Assembly: GCF_900236475.1 (NCBI RefSeq)
Contig: NZ_LT963352.1
Coordinates: 372,001 to 436,000, forward strand
Source of the DNA: Streptomyces chartreusis NRRL 3882
Lineage (GTDB): Bacteria; Actinomycetota; Actinomycetes; Streptomycetales; Streptomycetaceae
Reading direction: 5' to 3'
DNA length: 64,000 nucleotides
Shown here: positions 50,567 to 60,623 of the stretch, one piece after another
Layout: every line of letters starts with the position of its first letter
Numbering within the stretch: position 1 is the stretch's first letter
Made by a program: the position numbers and the translations under genes
The notes under the pieces: model-generated
What the model saw: the letters and a program-made list of their open reading frames with translations, nothing else
The model's database searches: none
What the model was told of the DNA's origin: nothing

Positions 50567-53500
50567 ATGAGTGATCTGCACCGACCCGTGCATCCTGTCC
50601 GCCTGGTCACGGCTTCGGCTCTGTTCGACGGGCATGACGCGTCGATCAACATCATGCGGCGCATCCTCCAGTCCCAGGGCGCCGAGGTGGTCCACCTCGG
50701 ACACAACCGGTCGGTGCGGGAGGTCGTGGACGCCGCGCTGGAGGAGGACGCCCACGGTGTCGCCGTCTCGTCGTACCAGGGCGGGCACGTCGAGTACTTC
50801 GAGTACCTGGTCCAGGCGCTGCGCGCGGCGGGAGCCGGCCACATCCGTGTGGTGGGCGGAGGAGGCGGCGTCATCGTGCCCGAGGAGATCGCCCGGCTGC
50901 GCGACAGCGGGGTGACCATCTTCTCCCCCGAGCACGGGCAGCGGATGGGGCTGGCCGGGATGGTCAACTCGGTCGTGAAGGACTGCGACTTCGACCTCTG
51001 GGACGGCAAACCGGCCGACGCGGCCGCCGTACTGGCCGGCGACCGGTTCGCGATCGCCCGCGCCATCACCGGCGCGGAAGGGGGCAAGCTGCCCCCGGAC
51101 CTCCTGGAGCAACTGCGTGCCGCCGCCGCGTCACGGGTCATGCCGGTGCTCGGCATCACCGGCACCGGCGGCTCCGGCAAGTCGTCACTGACCGATGAAC
51201 TGGTGCGCCGCTTCCGCACCGACCAGCAGGACAAGCTGCGGATCGCCGTGATCGCGGTCGACCCGACCCGCCGCCGTGGCGGCGGGGCTCTGCTCGGTGA
51301 CCGGATCCGGATGAACTCCCTGGACGGGAACCGGGTCTTCTTCCGCAGCCTGGCCACCCGCGGCAGTCGCGAGCTGCCCGAGCACCTGTCCGACGTGATC
51401 GACGTGGTCAAGGCCGCCGGGTTCGACCTGGTGATCGTGGAGACGCCGGGCATCGGCCAGGGGGACGCGGCGATCGTGCCGTTCGTCGACACCTCCCTGT
51501 ACGTGATGACACCGGAGTTCGGCGCCGCGTCGCAGTTGGAGAAGATCGACATGCTCGACTTCGCCGACGTCGTGGCGATCAACAAGTTCGAGCGGCGCGG
51601 CGCGCAGGACGCGCTGCGCGACGTGGGCCGCCAACTGGTCCGCAACCGCGAGGCGTTCGGCATGAGGCCCGAGGACATGCCGGTGTACGGCACGTCGGCG
51701 GCCACGTTCAACGACGACGGTGTCACCGCGCTCTACCAGCACCTGAGGACGGGTCTGGCGGAGAAGGGACTGCCGCTGTCCGAGGGCGCGCTCGCGCCGG
51801 TCGGGGTACGCCACTCCTCCGGCATCCGGCAGGTGGTCCCCGCAGCCCGGGTGCGCTACCTCGCCGAGATCACCGACACGATCCGCACGTACCACGCCGA
51901 GACCGCGCGACTGGCCGAGGCGGCCAGGCGGGTGCAGCGCCTGGAAGCGGTCAGGGACGAGCTCGTCGAGGAGGGCTCCGACGCGGCGAGCGTGCGGTCG
52001 CTCCTCGATGAGGCCCGCAAGCAGATCCCCCACCAGGTCACGGAGCAGATCGGGAACTGGCCCGCCGTCATCGCCGCTTACTCGGGAGACGAGCAGGTGG
52101 TGAAGGTCCGGGACCAGGAGATCCGCACCAAGCTGACCCGCGAGTCCCTGTCCGGCAACAAGGTCCCTCGTGTCGCCCTGCCCCGCTTCACCGACCACGG
52201 GGAGCTGGTGCGGTTCTGGCGCGGGGAGAACCTGCCCGGCTCCTTCCCTTTCACCGCCGGGGTGTTCCCCTTCAAGCGCGACGGTGAGGATCCGGCACGG
52301 ATGTTCGCCGGCGAGGGAGATCCGTTCCGCACCAACCGGCGCTTCAAGCTGCTCTCCGAGGGCCAGCCGGCCACCCGCCTGTCCACCGCCTTCGACTCGG
52401 TCACGCTCTACGGCCGTGACCCGGACGAACGCCCCGACATCCACGGCAAGGTCGGCACGTCCGGAGTGTCGGTGGCCACCCTGGAGGACATGAAGGCCCT
52501 CTACGACGGCTTCGACCTGATCGCGCCCTCGACCTCGGTCTCCATGACCATCAACGGACCCGCGCCGGCCGTTCTGGCGTTCTTCCTCAACACGGTCATC
52601 GACCAGCAGACGGAAAGGTTCCGAGCCGCGGAGGGCCGTGAACCGTCGCCCGACGAGACGGCCGAGCTGCGGGCCCACGCGCTCGCCAGCGTGCGCGGCA
52701 CCGTGCAGGCCGACATCCTCAAGGAGGACCAGGGCCAGAACACCTGCCTGTTCTCCACCGAGTTCTCCCTGCGGATGATGGCCGACATCCAGGAATGGTT
52801 CATCGCCCACAAGGTCCGCAACTTCTACTCCGTGTCCATCTCCGGCTACCACATCGCCGAAGCCGGCGCGAACCCCATCAGCCAGCTCGCCTTCACCCTC
52901 GCCAACGGCTTCACCTACGTCGAGGCCTACCTCGCCCGGGGCATGCATATAGACGACTTCGCCCCGAACCTGTCGTTCTTCTTCTCCAACGGCATGGACC
53001 CCGAGTACTCCGTCCTCGGCCGGGTCGCCCGCCGCATCTGGGCCGTCGCGATGAAGGAGAGGTACGGGGCGGGCGAACGCAGTCAGAAGCTGAAGTACCA
53101 CGTCCAGACCTCCGGACGCTCCCTGCACGCCCAGGAGATGGACTTCAACGACATCCGCACCACCCTCCAGGCCCTCACGGCCGTCTACGACAACGCCAAC
53201 TCGCTGCACACCAACGCCTACGACGAGGCCGTCACCACCCCGTCCGAGGAGTCGGTGCGGCGGGCGCTGGCGATCCAGCTCGTCATCAACCGCGAGTGGG
53301 GCCTGGCGATGAACGAGAACCCCCTCCAGGGATCGTTCGTCATCGACGAACTCACGGACCTCGTGGAGGAGGCCGTCCTCCAGGAGTTCGAGCGGATCAG
53401 CGAGCGCGGTGGTGTACTGGGCGCGATGGAGACCGGCTACCAGCGTGGCCGCATCCAGGACGAGTCGATGCTGTACGAACAGCGCAAGCACGACGGCACA

Positions 53501-53794
53501 CTGCCCATCATCGGCGTCAACACCTTCCTCCGCCCCGGCGGCGACACCCGACCGCCGGAGCTGGAACTCGCCCGGGCCACCGAGGAGGAGAAGCAGTCCC
53601 AGCTGGAACGCCTGCGGGACTTCCACACTCGCCACCGCGACCAGGCCCAGGTCGCCCTGGCCGCGCTCAGGGATGCGGCAACGAGCGGCCGCAACGTCTT
53701 CGCCGTCCTCATGGACGCCACCCGGGTCTGCTCGCTCCAGCAGATCACCGAGGCCTTCTTCGAGGTGGGCGGCGAGTACCGCCGCAACGTCTGA
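50567..53794 (+). CDS. icmF: Fused isobutyryl-CoA mutase (IcmF-type)
   Basis: 1075 residues in the IcmF order: cobalamin-binding domain (1-140, His23 in FDGHDASIN as lower ligand), a MeaB-like G-protein chaperone domain (P-loop GTGGSGKS at 199-206, DPTRRRGGG, NKFERRG), then the mutase barrel (FPFTAGVFPFKRDGEDPAR; YGRDPDERPDIHGKVGTSGV). The fusion of B12 domain, GTPase and substrate domain separates it from methylmalonyl-CoA mutase. It interconverts isobutyryl-CoA and butyryl-CoA, and some relatives act on pivalyl-CoA. The gene is followed by a 3-hydroxyacyl-CoA dehydrogenase, so its product probably enters beta-oxidation. Confidence 0.9.
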   Translation: MSDLHRPVHPVRLVTASALFDGHDASINIMRRILQSQGAEVVHLGHNRSVREVVDAALEEDAHGVAVSSYQGGHVEYFEYLVQALRAAGAGHIRVVGGGGGVIVPEEIARLRDSGVTIFSPEHGQRMGLAGMVNSVVKDCDFDLWDGKPADAAAVLAGDRFAIARAITGAEGGKLPPDLLEQLRAAAASRVMPVLGITGTGGSGKSSLTDELVRRFRTDQQDKLRIAVIAVDPTRRRGGGALLGDRIRMNSLDGNRVFFRSLATRGSRELPEHLSDVIDVVKAAGFDLVIVETPGIGQGDAAIVPFVDTSLYVMTPEFGAASQLEKIDMLDFADVVAINKFERRGAQDALRDVGRQLVRNREAFGMRPEDMPVYGTSAATFNDDGVTALYQHLRTGLAEKGLPLSEGALAPVGVRHSSGIRQVVPAARVRYLAEITDTIRTYHAETARLAEAARRVQRLEAVRDELVEEGSDAASVRSLLDEARKQIPHQVTEQIGNWPAVIAAYSGDEQVVKVRDQEIRTKLTRESLSGNKVPRVALPRFTDHGELVRFWRGENLPGSFPFTAGVFPFKRDGEDPARMFAGEGDPFRTNRRFKLLSEGQPATRLSTAFDSVTLYGRDPDERPDIHGKVGTSGVSVATLEDMKALYDGFDLIAPSTSVSMTINGPAPAVLAFFLNTVIDQQTERFRAAEGREPSPDETAELRAHALASVRGTVQADILKEDQGQNTCLFSTEFSLRMMADIQEWFIAHKVRNFYSVSISGYHIAEAGANPISQLAFTLANGFTYVEAYLARGMHIDDFAPNLSFFFSNGMDPEYSVLGRVARRIWAVAMKERYGAGERSQKLKYHVQTSGRSLHAQEMDFNDIRTTLQALTAVYDNANSLHTNAYDEAVTTPSEESVRRALAIQLVINREWGLAMNENPLQGSFVIDELTDLVEEAVLQEFERISERGGVLGAMETGYQRGRIQDESMLYEQRKHDGTLPIIGVNTFLRPGGDTRPPELELARATEEEKQSQLERLRDFHTRHRDQAQVALAALRDAATSGRNVFAVLMDATRVCSLQQITEAFFEVGGEYRRNV

Positions 53795-53844
53795 CCCAGC
53801 CCCGGAAACCACCCCGCGGCGACTCACACGAGATAGGACCTTTG

Positions 53845-54705
53845 ATGGATCCCGTTACCCGCCTGGGCGTTGTCGGTTGCGGCCTCATGGGCTCCGGCAT
53901 CGCCGAAGTCGCCGCCCGCAGCGGCATCGACGTCCGGGTCGCCGAGGCCACGCCGGACGCGCTCGAGGCAGGCCGCCGCCGGCTCACCGCCTCACTCGAC
54001 CGAGGCGTACGGCGTGCCAAGCTCAGCGAGGAGCAGCGGGACCAGGCCCTCGCCAGGCTGTCCTTCACCCACGACCTCAGCGACATGGCCGACCGCCAGT
54101 TCGTCATCGAGGCCGTCGCCGAGAACCGCGACATCAAGACCGATGTCCTGCGCATCCTGGACAAGGCGGTCGAGGACCCCGCGGCAGTCCTGGCCACCAA
54201 CACCTCATCGATCCCCGTCGTCGATCTCGCCGTCGTCACCGAGCGGCCCGCGCAGGTCATCGGCATGCACTTCTTCAACCCCGTGCCCGTGCAGCAGCTG
54301 GTCGAGCTCATTCCCGCCCTCCTCACCAGCGCGGACACCGTGCAGCGCACCCGGGACTTCGCCGAGCAGTTGGGCAAACAGGCCATCCAGGCGCCCGACC
54401 GCTCCGGCTTCGTCGTCAACGCCCTCCTCGTGCCCTATCTGCTCAGCGCGGTACGGATGGTGGAGTCGGGCGCCGCGCAGCCGGAGGACATCGACCGGGG
54501 CATGGAACTCGGATGCGCCCACCCCATGGGGCCGTTGCGGCTGCTCGACCTCATCGGCCTCGACACCGCCCAGGCCGTGGCCGAGTCGATGTACGAGGAG
54601 TTCAAGGAGCCGCTGTACGCACCGCCCGCCCTCCTGCGCCGCATGGTCGCCGCAGGACACCTCGGCCGCAAGAGCGGCCGCGGCTTCCACACCTACGACG
54701 GCTGA
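53845..54705 (+). CDS. 3-hydroxyacyl-CoA (3-hydroxybutyryl-CoA) dehydrogenase
   Basis: 286 residues: NAD-binding turn GVVGCGLMGSGIAE, catalytic His142 in GMHFFNPVP, C-terminal helical domain ending in LGRKSGRGFHTYDG. It oxidises 3-hydroxyacyl-CoA to 3-ketoacyl-CoA, the substrate of the thiolase at 48298. It lies 50 bp after IcmF. Confidence 0.92.
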   Translation: MDPVTRLGVVGCGLMGSGIAEVAARSGIDVRVAEATPDALEAGRRRLTASLDRGVRRAKLSEEQRDQALARLSFTHDLSDMADRQFVIEAVAENRDIKTDVLRILDKAVEDPAAVLATNTSSIPVVDLAVVTERPAQVIGMHFFNPVPVQQLVELIPALLTSADTVQRTRDFAEQLGKQAIQAPDRSGFVVNALLVPYLLSAVRMVESGAAQPEDIDRGMELGCAHPMGPLRLLDLIGLDTAQAVAESMYEEFKEPLYAPPALLRRMVAAGHLGRKSGRGFHTYDG

Positions 54706-54719
54706 ACAGGCTTCCGTGG

Positions 54720-55340
54720 CTATCCGTGATGCCCACTGGACCGGGACCGGTAGTGCTGCAGCTTGCGGGTGAAGCGGTGCATGTGGGGGTCAAGCAGCTC
54801 GTCCGACTCCTCGAGCACCTGCTCGTCGGTCAGCCACCGGATCGCGTTGAACTCGCCTTGGTCACAGGAGGTGATGGTGTGGGCGTCGGCGCTGAGGAGG
54901 TACCAGAGCGAGACATCGGTGTGCGGGCGGTGCCCCCGAGTTTGGGTGACGGTGAGGAAGAGGGGATGCTCGCCGGTGATCGGCGATGCCACGGCCTGGA
55001 TGCCCAGCTCCTCACGGCATTCGCGGACCACCGCGGTCCACGGGTCCTCACCCGGCTCGACATGTCCTCCGGTCGGCAGCCACAGACCCGCCTTGCGGTG
55101 CGCGACGAGCAGTAGCTGCCCGCGCGTCTCGTCGAGGACGACGAAGTAGCTCACCAAGTGCATCGCCGGAACATCCGGCTCGCGCATCCGGTAGACCGGG
55201 GCTCCGCCGGCGATCCACTGGGTGGCGGTCTCCAGATGGGCGTGCTCCACGTCGTCCCACGGTTCGATGGCGCCGACCAGCTCCAGAAGGCGGGCACGCG
55301 GCTGATCGTCAAGGGTGGTGAGGTGGTCGGCTGAGGTCAT
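54720..55340 (-). CDS. Nudix hydrolase
   Basis: 206 residues. The Nudix box is complete (GGHVEPGEDPWTAVVRECRE then ELGI). It hydrolyses a nucleoside diphosphate-linked compound; substrate unknown. ATG 55340 is chosen over a start 36 nt upstream because the family N-terminus begins near here. It converges on the 3-hydroxyacyl-CoA dehydrogenase gene, marking the right end of the island. Confidence 0.85.
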   Translation of the reverse strand: MTSADHLTTLDDQPRARLLELVGAIEPWDDVEHAHLETATQWIAGGAPVYRMREPDVPAMHLVSYFVVLDETRGQLLLVAHRKAGLWLPTGGHVEPGEDPWTAVVRECREELGIQAVASPITGEHPLFLTVTQTRGHRPHTDVSLWYLLSADAHTITSCDQGEFNAIRWLTDEQVLEESDELLDPHMHRFTRKLQHYRSRSSGHHG

Positions 55341-55502
55341 CTGTGCATCCTGGCAGGAGCCACTGACAACCCGCATGCGTGCGGGCCGTAAGGGCTGTCC
55401 CGTGAATGATCTCCGAATGCCTACGCCAAAACACGTTGGCGGACCACGGCGACCGTTGCTAGCCTCCCGGAGGCCGTGCGAGAGAACGAGGAGGTGGTAC
55501 CC

Positions 55503-55556
55503 GTGGACGCAGTATCGACATGGGTGCTCCCCTCCGGGGTCACGGTCGGGCGATAG
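55503..55556 (+). CDS. Possible 17-residue peptide upstream of the hydrolase
   Basis: GTG 55503 follows GAGGAGG at a good distance and reads VDAVSTWVLPSGVTVGR before a TAG, 45 bp upstream of the hydrolase gene. It may be a leader peptide or a chance frame; only the ribosome site supports it. Confidence 0.2.
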   Translation: MDAVSTWVLPSGVTVGR

Positions 55557-55601
55557 GTCGTCCGGGAGCGCCGTTCAAGAGCCCTCCCGAAAGGCACGAC
55601 C

Positions 55602-56324
55602 ATGCGATTCACTTCTGAGAAGCGCCTCGACGACGGCGTCCTCGAGCGCGAATTCACCCTCGGCGAGATCCCCGGCACCCTGTGGACGCCCGGATCCGCA
55701 CCGGCCCCGCTGGTCCTGATGGCCCACAACAACGGCCTGCCCAAGGCGGAACCCCGGCTGGTGGCCCGGGCCCGGTACACCGCGGCGCGCGGCTACGCGG
55801 TGGCCACCATCGACGCCGCCGGGTGCGGTGACCGTCCCCGTTCCGCCGCCGACGAGCAGGCCCGTGCCGACCTCCGCCGGGCGATGCGGGCCGGCGAGCC
55901 GGTCGACGAGCTCTTCGAGTCCTTCATCGGCCCGCTGGTCGAGAACGCGGTCCCGGAATGGCAGACCACTCTGGACGCCCTCCTCGAACTGCCCGGGATC
56001 GGCGGCCCGGTCGGGTACTCCGGAGGGTGGACCGCCCTCGGCATTCGGCTGGCGGCGGTCGAGCCGCGCATCACGGCCGCAGGCTTCTTCGCCGGGGGGT
56101 ACGTGCCCCGCGCCCAGCGCGAGGAGGCCCGGGAGATCACCATTCCGCTGCTGTTCCTGCTGCAGTGGGACGACGAAGGGAACCCCCGGCAACGGGCCCT
56201 GGACCTGTTCGACGCCTTCGGCAGCAAGGAGAAGACGCTGCACGCCAATCTCGGAGGGCACACCGGCACCCCGTGGTTCGAGCTGGAGGACGGGTGCCGG
56301 TTCCTGGACCGCCACCTGAAGTGA
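55602..56324 (+). CDS. Alpha/beta hydrolase
   Basis: 240 residues with nucleophile motif GYSGG (GxSxG), an Asp in LLFLLQWDDEGNPR and His in LGGHTGTPW as candidate triad. It resembles dienelactone-hydrolase-like or acyl-peptidase-like esterases without a lid. No signal peptide. Its first 19 nt are identical to a sequence at 18404. Substrate unknown. Confidence 0.82.
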   Translation: MRFTSEKRLDDGVLEREFTLGEIPGTLWTPGSAPAPLVLMAHNNGLPKAEPRLVARARYTAARGYAVATIDAAGCGDRPRSAADEQARADLRRAMRAGEPVDELFESFIGPLVENAVPEWQTTLDALLELPGIGGPVGYSGGWTALGIRLAAVEPRITAAGFFAGGYVPRAQREEAREITIPLLFLLQWDDEGNPRQRALDLFDAFGSKEKTLHANLGGHTGTPWFELEDGCRFLDRHLK

Positions 56325-56543
56325 GGCCGGGCCGTCCGGCGGGCAGCAGACGGTAGGCGGAGTCGGCCCTGGTGCCGTCATCGAGGACAGGTCCGGCCCT
56401 CCTCGATGGCGGTGGCCGGCAGCCGCACAACCGCCCGATCGCGGCGAACCGAGCGAGCCGCTCGTCGCGAACTGACGTGCGGCGAAGGGCGGTCGGAGGA
56501 GGTACGGCACAAACGTACCCCCGGAAGGGTCTATCGTGTCCGC

Positions 56544-57479
56544 ATGTCCGTCCCCGAACTGATCCGCATCGTCTCCCGCGACTCCCCCATGGCGCTCGCC
56601 CAGGTGGAACGAGTCCGGACGGAGCTGGCCGCCGCCCATCCCGGAGTGCGCACCGAGGTCGTACCGGTGAAGACCACCGGCGACAAGTGGATGGGCGACC
56701 TGTCCGAGGTCGAGGGCAAGGGCGCGTTCACCAAGGAGGTCGACGCGGCACTGCTGGCCGGTGAGGCCGATCTGGCCGTGCACTGCATGAAGGACGTGCC
56801 CGCCGACCGGCCGCTCCCCGCGGGGACGGTGTTCGCCGCGTTCCTCAAGCGGGACGACGTCCGGGACGCCCTGATCCACCCGGGCGGGCTCACCCTCGAC
56901 GAACTGCCGGCCGGGACGCGGATCGGCACCTCCTCGGTGCGCCGGGTCGCCCAACTGGCGGCCACGCACCCGCACCTGGAGTGCGTGCCGTTCCGGGGCA
57001 ACGCCAACCGTCGCCTGGCGAAGCTGGAAGCCGGAGAGGCCGACGCCCTGCTGCTCGCGGTCTCCGGCCTGGAGCGCATCGGCCGGCAGGACGTGATCAG
57101 CGAGATCCTCTCCACCGAGACGATGATGCCGCCCATCGGCGCGGGCGTGCTGGCGCTCCAGTGCCGTGAGGACGACGCCGACCTGATCGACGCGGTCAGC
57201 GGCCTCGGCGACCCGGACACGCACCGGGAGACCACCGCCGAGCGCATGTTCCTGCACGTGCTCCAGGGGCACTGCAACAGCCCGATCGCCGGGTTCGCGC
57301 GGGTGGACCGCGGTGGTGAACTGTCCCTGCGGGCCTGCGTGTTCACCCCGGACGGCAAGACCCGTCTGAACGCCCACGAGTGGGCGGGCCGGCTCGACCC
57401 GGCCACGCTCGGCACCTCGGTCGCCGTGGCCCTGCTGCGCCAGGGTGCCCGCGAGATCATCGACGGCATCCCGCACTGA
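56544..57479 (+). CDS. hemC: Porphobilinogen deaminase (hydroxymethylbilane synthase), unlinked copy
   Basis: 311 residues. Dipyrromethane-anchoring Cys244 ([11 protein letters not shown]), catalytic Asp84 (HCMKDVP) and GTSSVRR are all present, so it should assemble hydroxymethylbilane from four porphobilinogens. The usual Ser before MKD is Cys81 here. No other haem genes are adjacent, so this is probably a second copy rather than the housekeeping gene; B12 or haem demand of the island is a possible reason. ATG 56544 has a poorly spaced ribosome site. Confidence 0.88.
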   Translation: MSVPELIRIVSRDSPMALAQVERVRTELAAAHPGVRTEVVPVKTTGDKWMGDLSEVEGKGAFTKEVDAALLAGEADLAVHCMKDVPADRPLPAGTVFAAFLKRDDVRDALIHPGGLTLDELPAGTRIGTSSVRRVAQLAATHPHLECVPFRGNANRRLAKLEAGEADALLLAVSGLERIGRQDVISEILSTETMMPPIGAGVLALQCREDDADLIDAVSGLGDPDTHRETTAERMFLHVLQGHCNSPIAGFARVDRGGELSLRACVFTPDGKTRLNAHEWAGRLDPATLGTSVAVALLRQGAREIIDGIPH

Positions 57480-57500
57480 CCGGCCGGACGCCCTGACGCC

Positions 57501-57531
57501 GGATCAGGCGGTGCCTTCCCCCGCCTGATCC
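57501..57531. terminator. Bidirectional terminator between hemC and a hypothetical gene
   Basis: GGATCAGGCGG (57501-57511) and CCGCCTGATCC (57521-57531) form a perfect 11-bp stem with a 9-nt loop. The left arm contains the stop codon of the minus-strand gene. Confidence 0.7.
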
Positions 57532-58025
57532 TGGAGGAAGACGCTCACCTGGTGGGCCAGGCTGTCGCGCAGCGCGCCCGGTTGCGCCCCGGCGGGCCCC
57601 TCGTGGGCGCCGATGCCGCCCGACCACAGCCGGCGGTCGGCCCACTCCTCCTCGACGCGCAGCTGGACCTGGACGTCCACGAGACTCAGGGACGTCTCGG
57701 CGCCGGCCGCGTACAGCACGGCGGTGGCCCGGCGCAGCGGATAGACGTCGAAGCCCTCGATGAACTGCGAGTTGCGCCAGTCGAGGAAGGCACTCTCCCC
57801 GTCCGGGCCGATCCGCACGTCGATCTGACCGTCCTCGAGGTGGATGCCGAGGTGCCGGCTGCCGCGGTTCTCGACGGTCACGCGGAGGCTGAAGTACGTC
57901 AGTCCGTCGGCGGCGTCGTCACGGCCGCGCGGCGGCTCGGCCAGTTCCAGACGGTGGACGCGGACGCGCAGACCGGCATGCTCGTCGTACTCCTGCCAGT
58001 CCCCGACCACGTTCGGCTCGTACAC
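57504..58025 (-). CDS. Hypothetical protein, immunoglobulin-like beta fold likely
   Basis: 173 residues without signal peptide. Alternating hydrophobic strands (LTYFSLRVTVENRGSRHLGI; ATAVLYAAG; SLVDVQVQLRV) suggest a beta-sandwich like the DUF4352 group. GTG 58025 has GAGGTG upstream and a promoter at 58054-58083. It converges on hemC. Function unknown. Confidence 0.7.
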   Translation of the reverse strand: MYEPNVVGDWQEYDEHAGLRVRVHRLELAEPPRGRDDAADGLTYFSLRVTVENRGSRHLGIHLEDGQIDVRIGPDGESAFLDWRNSQFIEGFDVYPLRRATAVLYAAGAETSLSLVDVQVQLRVEEEWADRRLWSGGIGAHEGPAGAQPGALRDSLAHQVSVFLQDQAGEGTA

Positions 58026-58053
58026 GCTGCACCTCTCGACCTCTGGAAGCTGC

Positions 58054-58083
58054 TTCCTATCTGTGGTCTCAGCGCACTGTCAA
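58054..58083 (-). promoter_or_regulatory. Promoter of the 57.5-kb hypothetical gene
   Basis: On the minus strand TTGACA (58083-58078) is followed after 18 bp by TAGGAA (58059-58054), close to the Streptomyces vegetative consensus. The start codon lies about 30 bp downstream. Confidence 0.45.
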
Positions 58084-58121
58084 ATGAGCAGAATGCGCTG
58101 TGGCCTGGCAGTTCATCCCTT

Positions 58122-58136
58122 TTGATCGGTGATCAA
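58122..58136. promoter_or_regulatory. Inverted repeat TTGATC-GGT-GATCAA
   Basis: Perfect 6-bp arms with a 3-bp centre, between the end of the ABC exporter operon and the promoter of the hypothetical gene. It could be an operator for that promoter or a weak terminator of the exporter operon. Confidence 0.35.
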
Positions 58137-59036
58137 GCCGTGCCCAGCGGTTATCCGGGAACCAGCGGAGAAAGCGCTTGCCCCGGCGTGCCGCACATCA
58201 CTTTCCCGAGTGAAGATCAACGGGCCAGACGGCCCAGCAGGGCCGAGGCGGCAGTGACGCCGAGCGCGGCGGCCACGAGCAGCACCGCGAAGTCGGAGGC
58301 CAGGTGGTGGGGCGTGCCGAGGAGGAGCCCGCGCAGGGCGTCGACCTCGTAGCTGAGCGGGTTGGCCTTGCTGACCGCCTGGAGCCAGCCCGGCATCACG
58401 GACACCGGGTACAGGGCGTTGGAGCCGAAGAACAGCGGCATGGTGATCGCCTGCCCGAAGCCCATGAGGCGGTCGCGGCTGAGGACGATGCCGGCGATGG
58501 TCATCGACAGGCAGGAGAAGAAGGCCGAGCCGAGGACGACGATCGCGGCGACGGCGAGCAGTTCGAGCGGGTTCCAGGTCAGTGCCACGCCGAGCAGGGC
58601 GGCGATGAGGAGGACCACGACCGCCTGGACGAGCGATTTGACGCCCGCCGCGAAGGCCTTGCCGGTGATCAGCGCGGAGCGCGGGGTCGGCGTGACGAGG
58701 AGCTTGTTGAGGATGCCGGCGTCGCGCTCCCAGATGATCTGGATGCCGTAGAAGATGGCGATGAACATCGCGGACTGGGCGATGATGCCGGGCGCCAGAT
58801 AGTCGACGTAGGGGATGCCGCCGGTGGGGATGGCCCTGATGCGGGTGAAGGTCTGGCCGAAGATCAGCAGCCAGAGGGCCGGCTGGACCGCCCGGGTGTA
58901 GAGCTCGGTGCGGTCGTGACGCAGCTTCTGGAGTTCGACCGCGCACATCGCGCCCACGCGGGCGGGCAGCAGCCGCCAGCCGGCGCGGGGCTGCGGGGGC
59001 TTGAGCAGCAGGCCTATGGCGCGTTCGGTGACGGGG

Positions 59037-59890
<854 letters not shown>

Positions 59891-59894
<4 letters not shown>

Positions 59895-60346
59895 GACTCC
59901 TCGGCCTCCTCGTGCAGGGTGTCGGCCAGCTTGCGCAGGGCCGGGATCGCCGCGTGCAGCGCCTGGCGGTCCGCCTCGTCGAGCCGCGACACATGGCGTC
60001 CTACGAGGTCGGCGCGGCGGCGGCGCCACTCGCGCAGCCGTGTCCCGGCGGCGGGCGTGGGCAGCAGCCGGGCGGCCCGCCGGTCGGCCGGGTCGGTCTC
60101 GCGTACCAGATAGCCCGCCCGTACCAGCTGGTTGACCAGGGTCGACACCGAGTTGGCCGCCAGCCCGAGGTCCCTGGCCGCGTCGGAGATGCCGATGCCG
60201 GGTCGCGTCACGACCAGGCGCAGCAGCTCCACCTCGGCGCCGCGCAGCCGGGGCTCGGGCATCCCGCGGCGCAGACGGCGCCGGATCAGCCGCTGGACAC
60301 CGACGAGCGCGTCGGCCAGCGCTTCGGGGAAGGTCTCCGGCTCCAT
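59891..60346 (-). CDS. MarR-family regulator of the ABC exporter
   Basis: 151 residues: recognition region ISDAARDLGLAANSVSTLVN and wing GYLVRETDPADRRAARLLPT. First gene of the exporter operon. A near-perfect operator lies 10 bp upstream of its start, so autorepression released by the exported compound is the likely mechanism. Confidence 0.9.
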
Positions 60347-60355
60347 GTCCGGAAC

Positions 60356-60378
60356 ATTAGCTCTGTAACAGAGGTAAT
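60356..60378. promoter_or_regulatory. MarR operator (23-bp near-perfect palindrome)
   Basis: Arms running from ATTAG to GTAAT pair at 10 of 11 positions around a central A at 60367; the only mismatch is G60360/G60374. It sits directly upstream of the MarR start. Confidence 0.65.
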
Positions 60379-60466
60379 CGGTCCAAGGCCGGGTCAAGAG
60401 CTGCACTCGAAACGGCAGCGCCGCCAGAAACGGCCGATGCTCACGAATGGGCGTATTGTCGGAATT

Positions 60467-60492
60467 GTTTCGTGGTCTCCCCGCCCGGGAAT
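60467..60492 (+). promoter_or_regulatory. SigB-type promoter candidate for the sigma factor gene
   Basis: GTTT (60467-60470) and GGGAAT (60487-60492) are separated by 16 bp, close to the GNNT-N14-16-GGGTAY pattern of Streptomyces SigB-class promoters. It would give a leader of about 125 nt and allow autoregulation. Confidence 0.4.
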
Positions 60493-60623
60493 GGGCGATG
60501 AAGTGCTTCGGACCGGAGGCACGTCCGTGGGAGCCGCCCGGGCCCCCGGTGCCCTCCGTGTGGTCCGAGCCGTGCTTCCCGCGGTGTCTGTCCTTTCGGC
60601 ACCTGCTCAGGGAGGTGCGCACC

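Noticed and set aside
51185..53827. 880-codon minus-strand open frame opposite icmF
   Set aside because: Composition is biased (His, Arg, Val, Gly rich), no motif, and icmF is continuous on the other strand.
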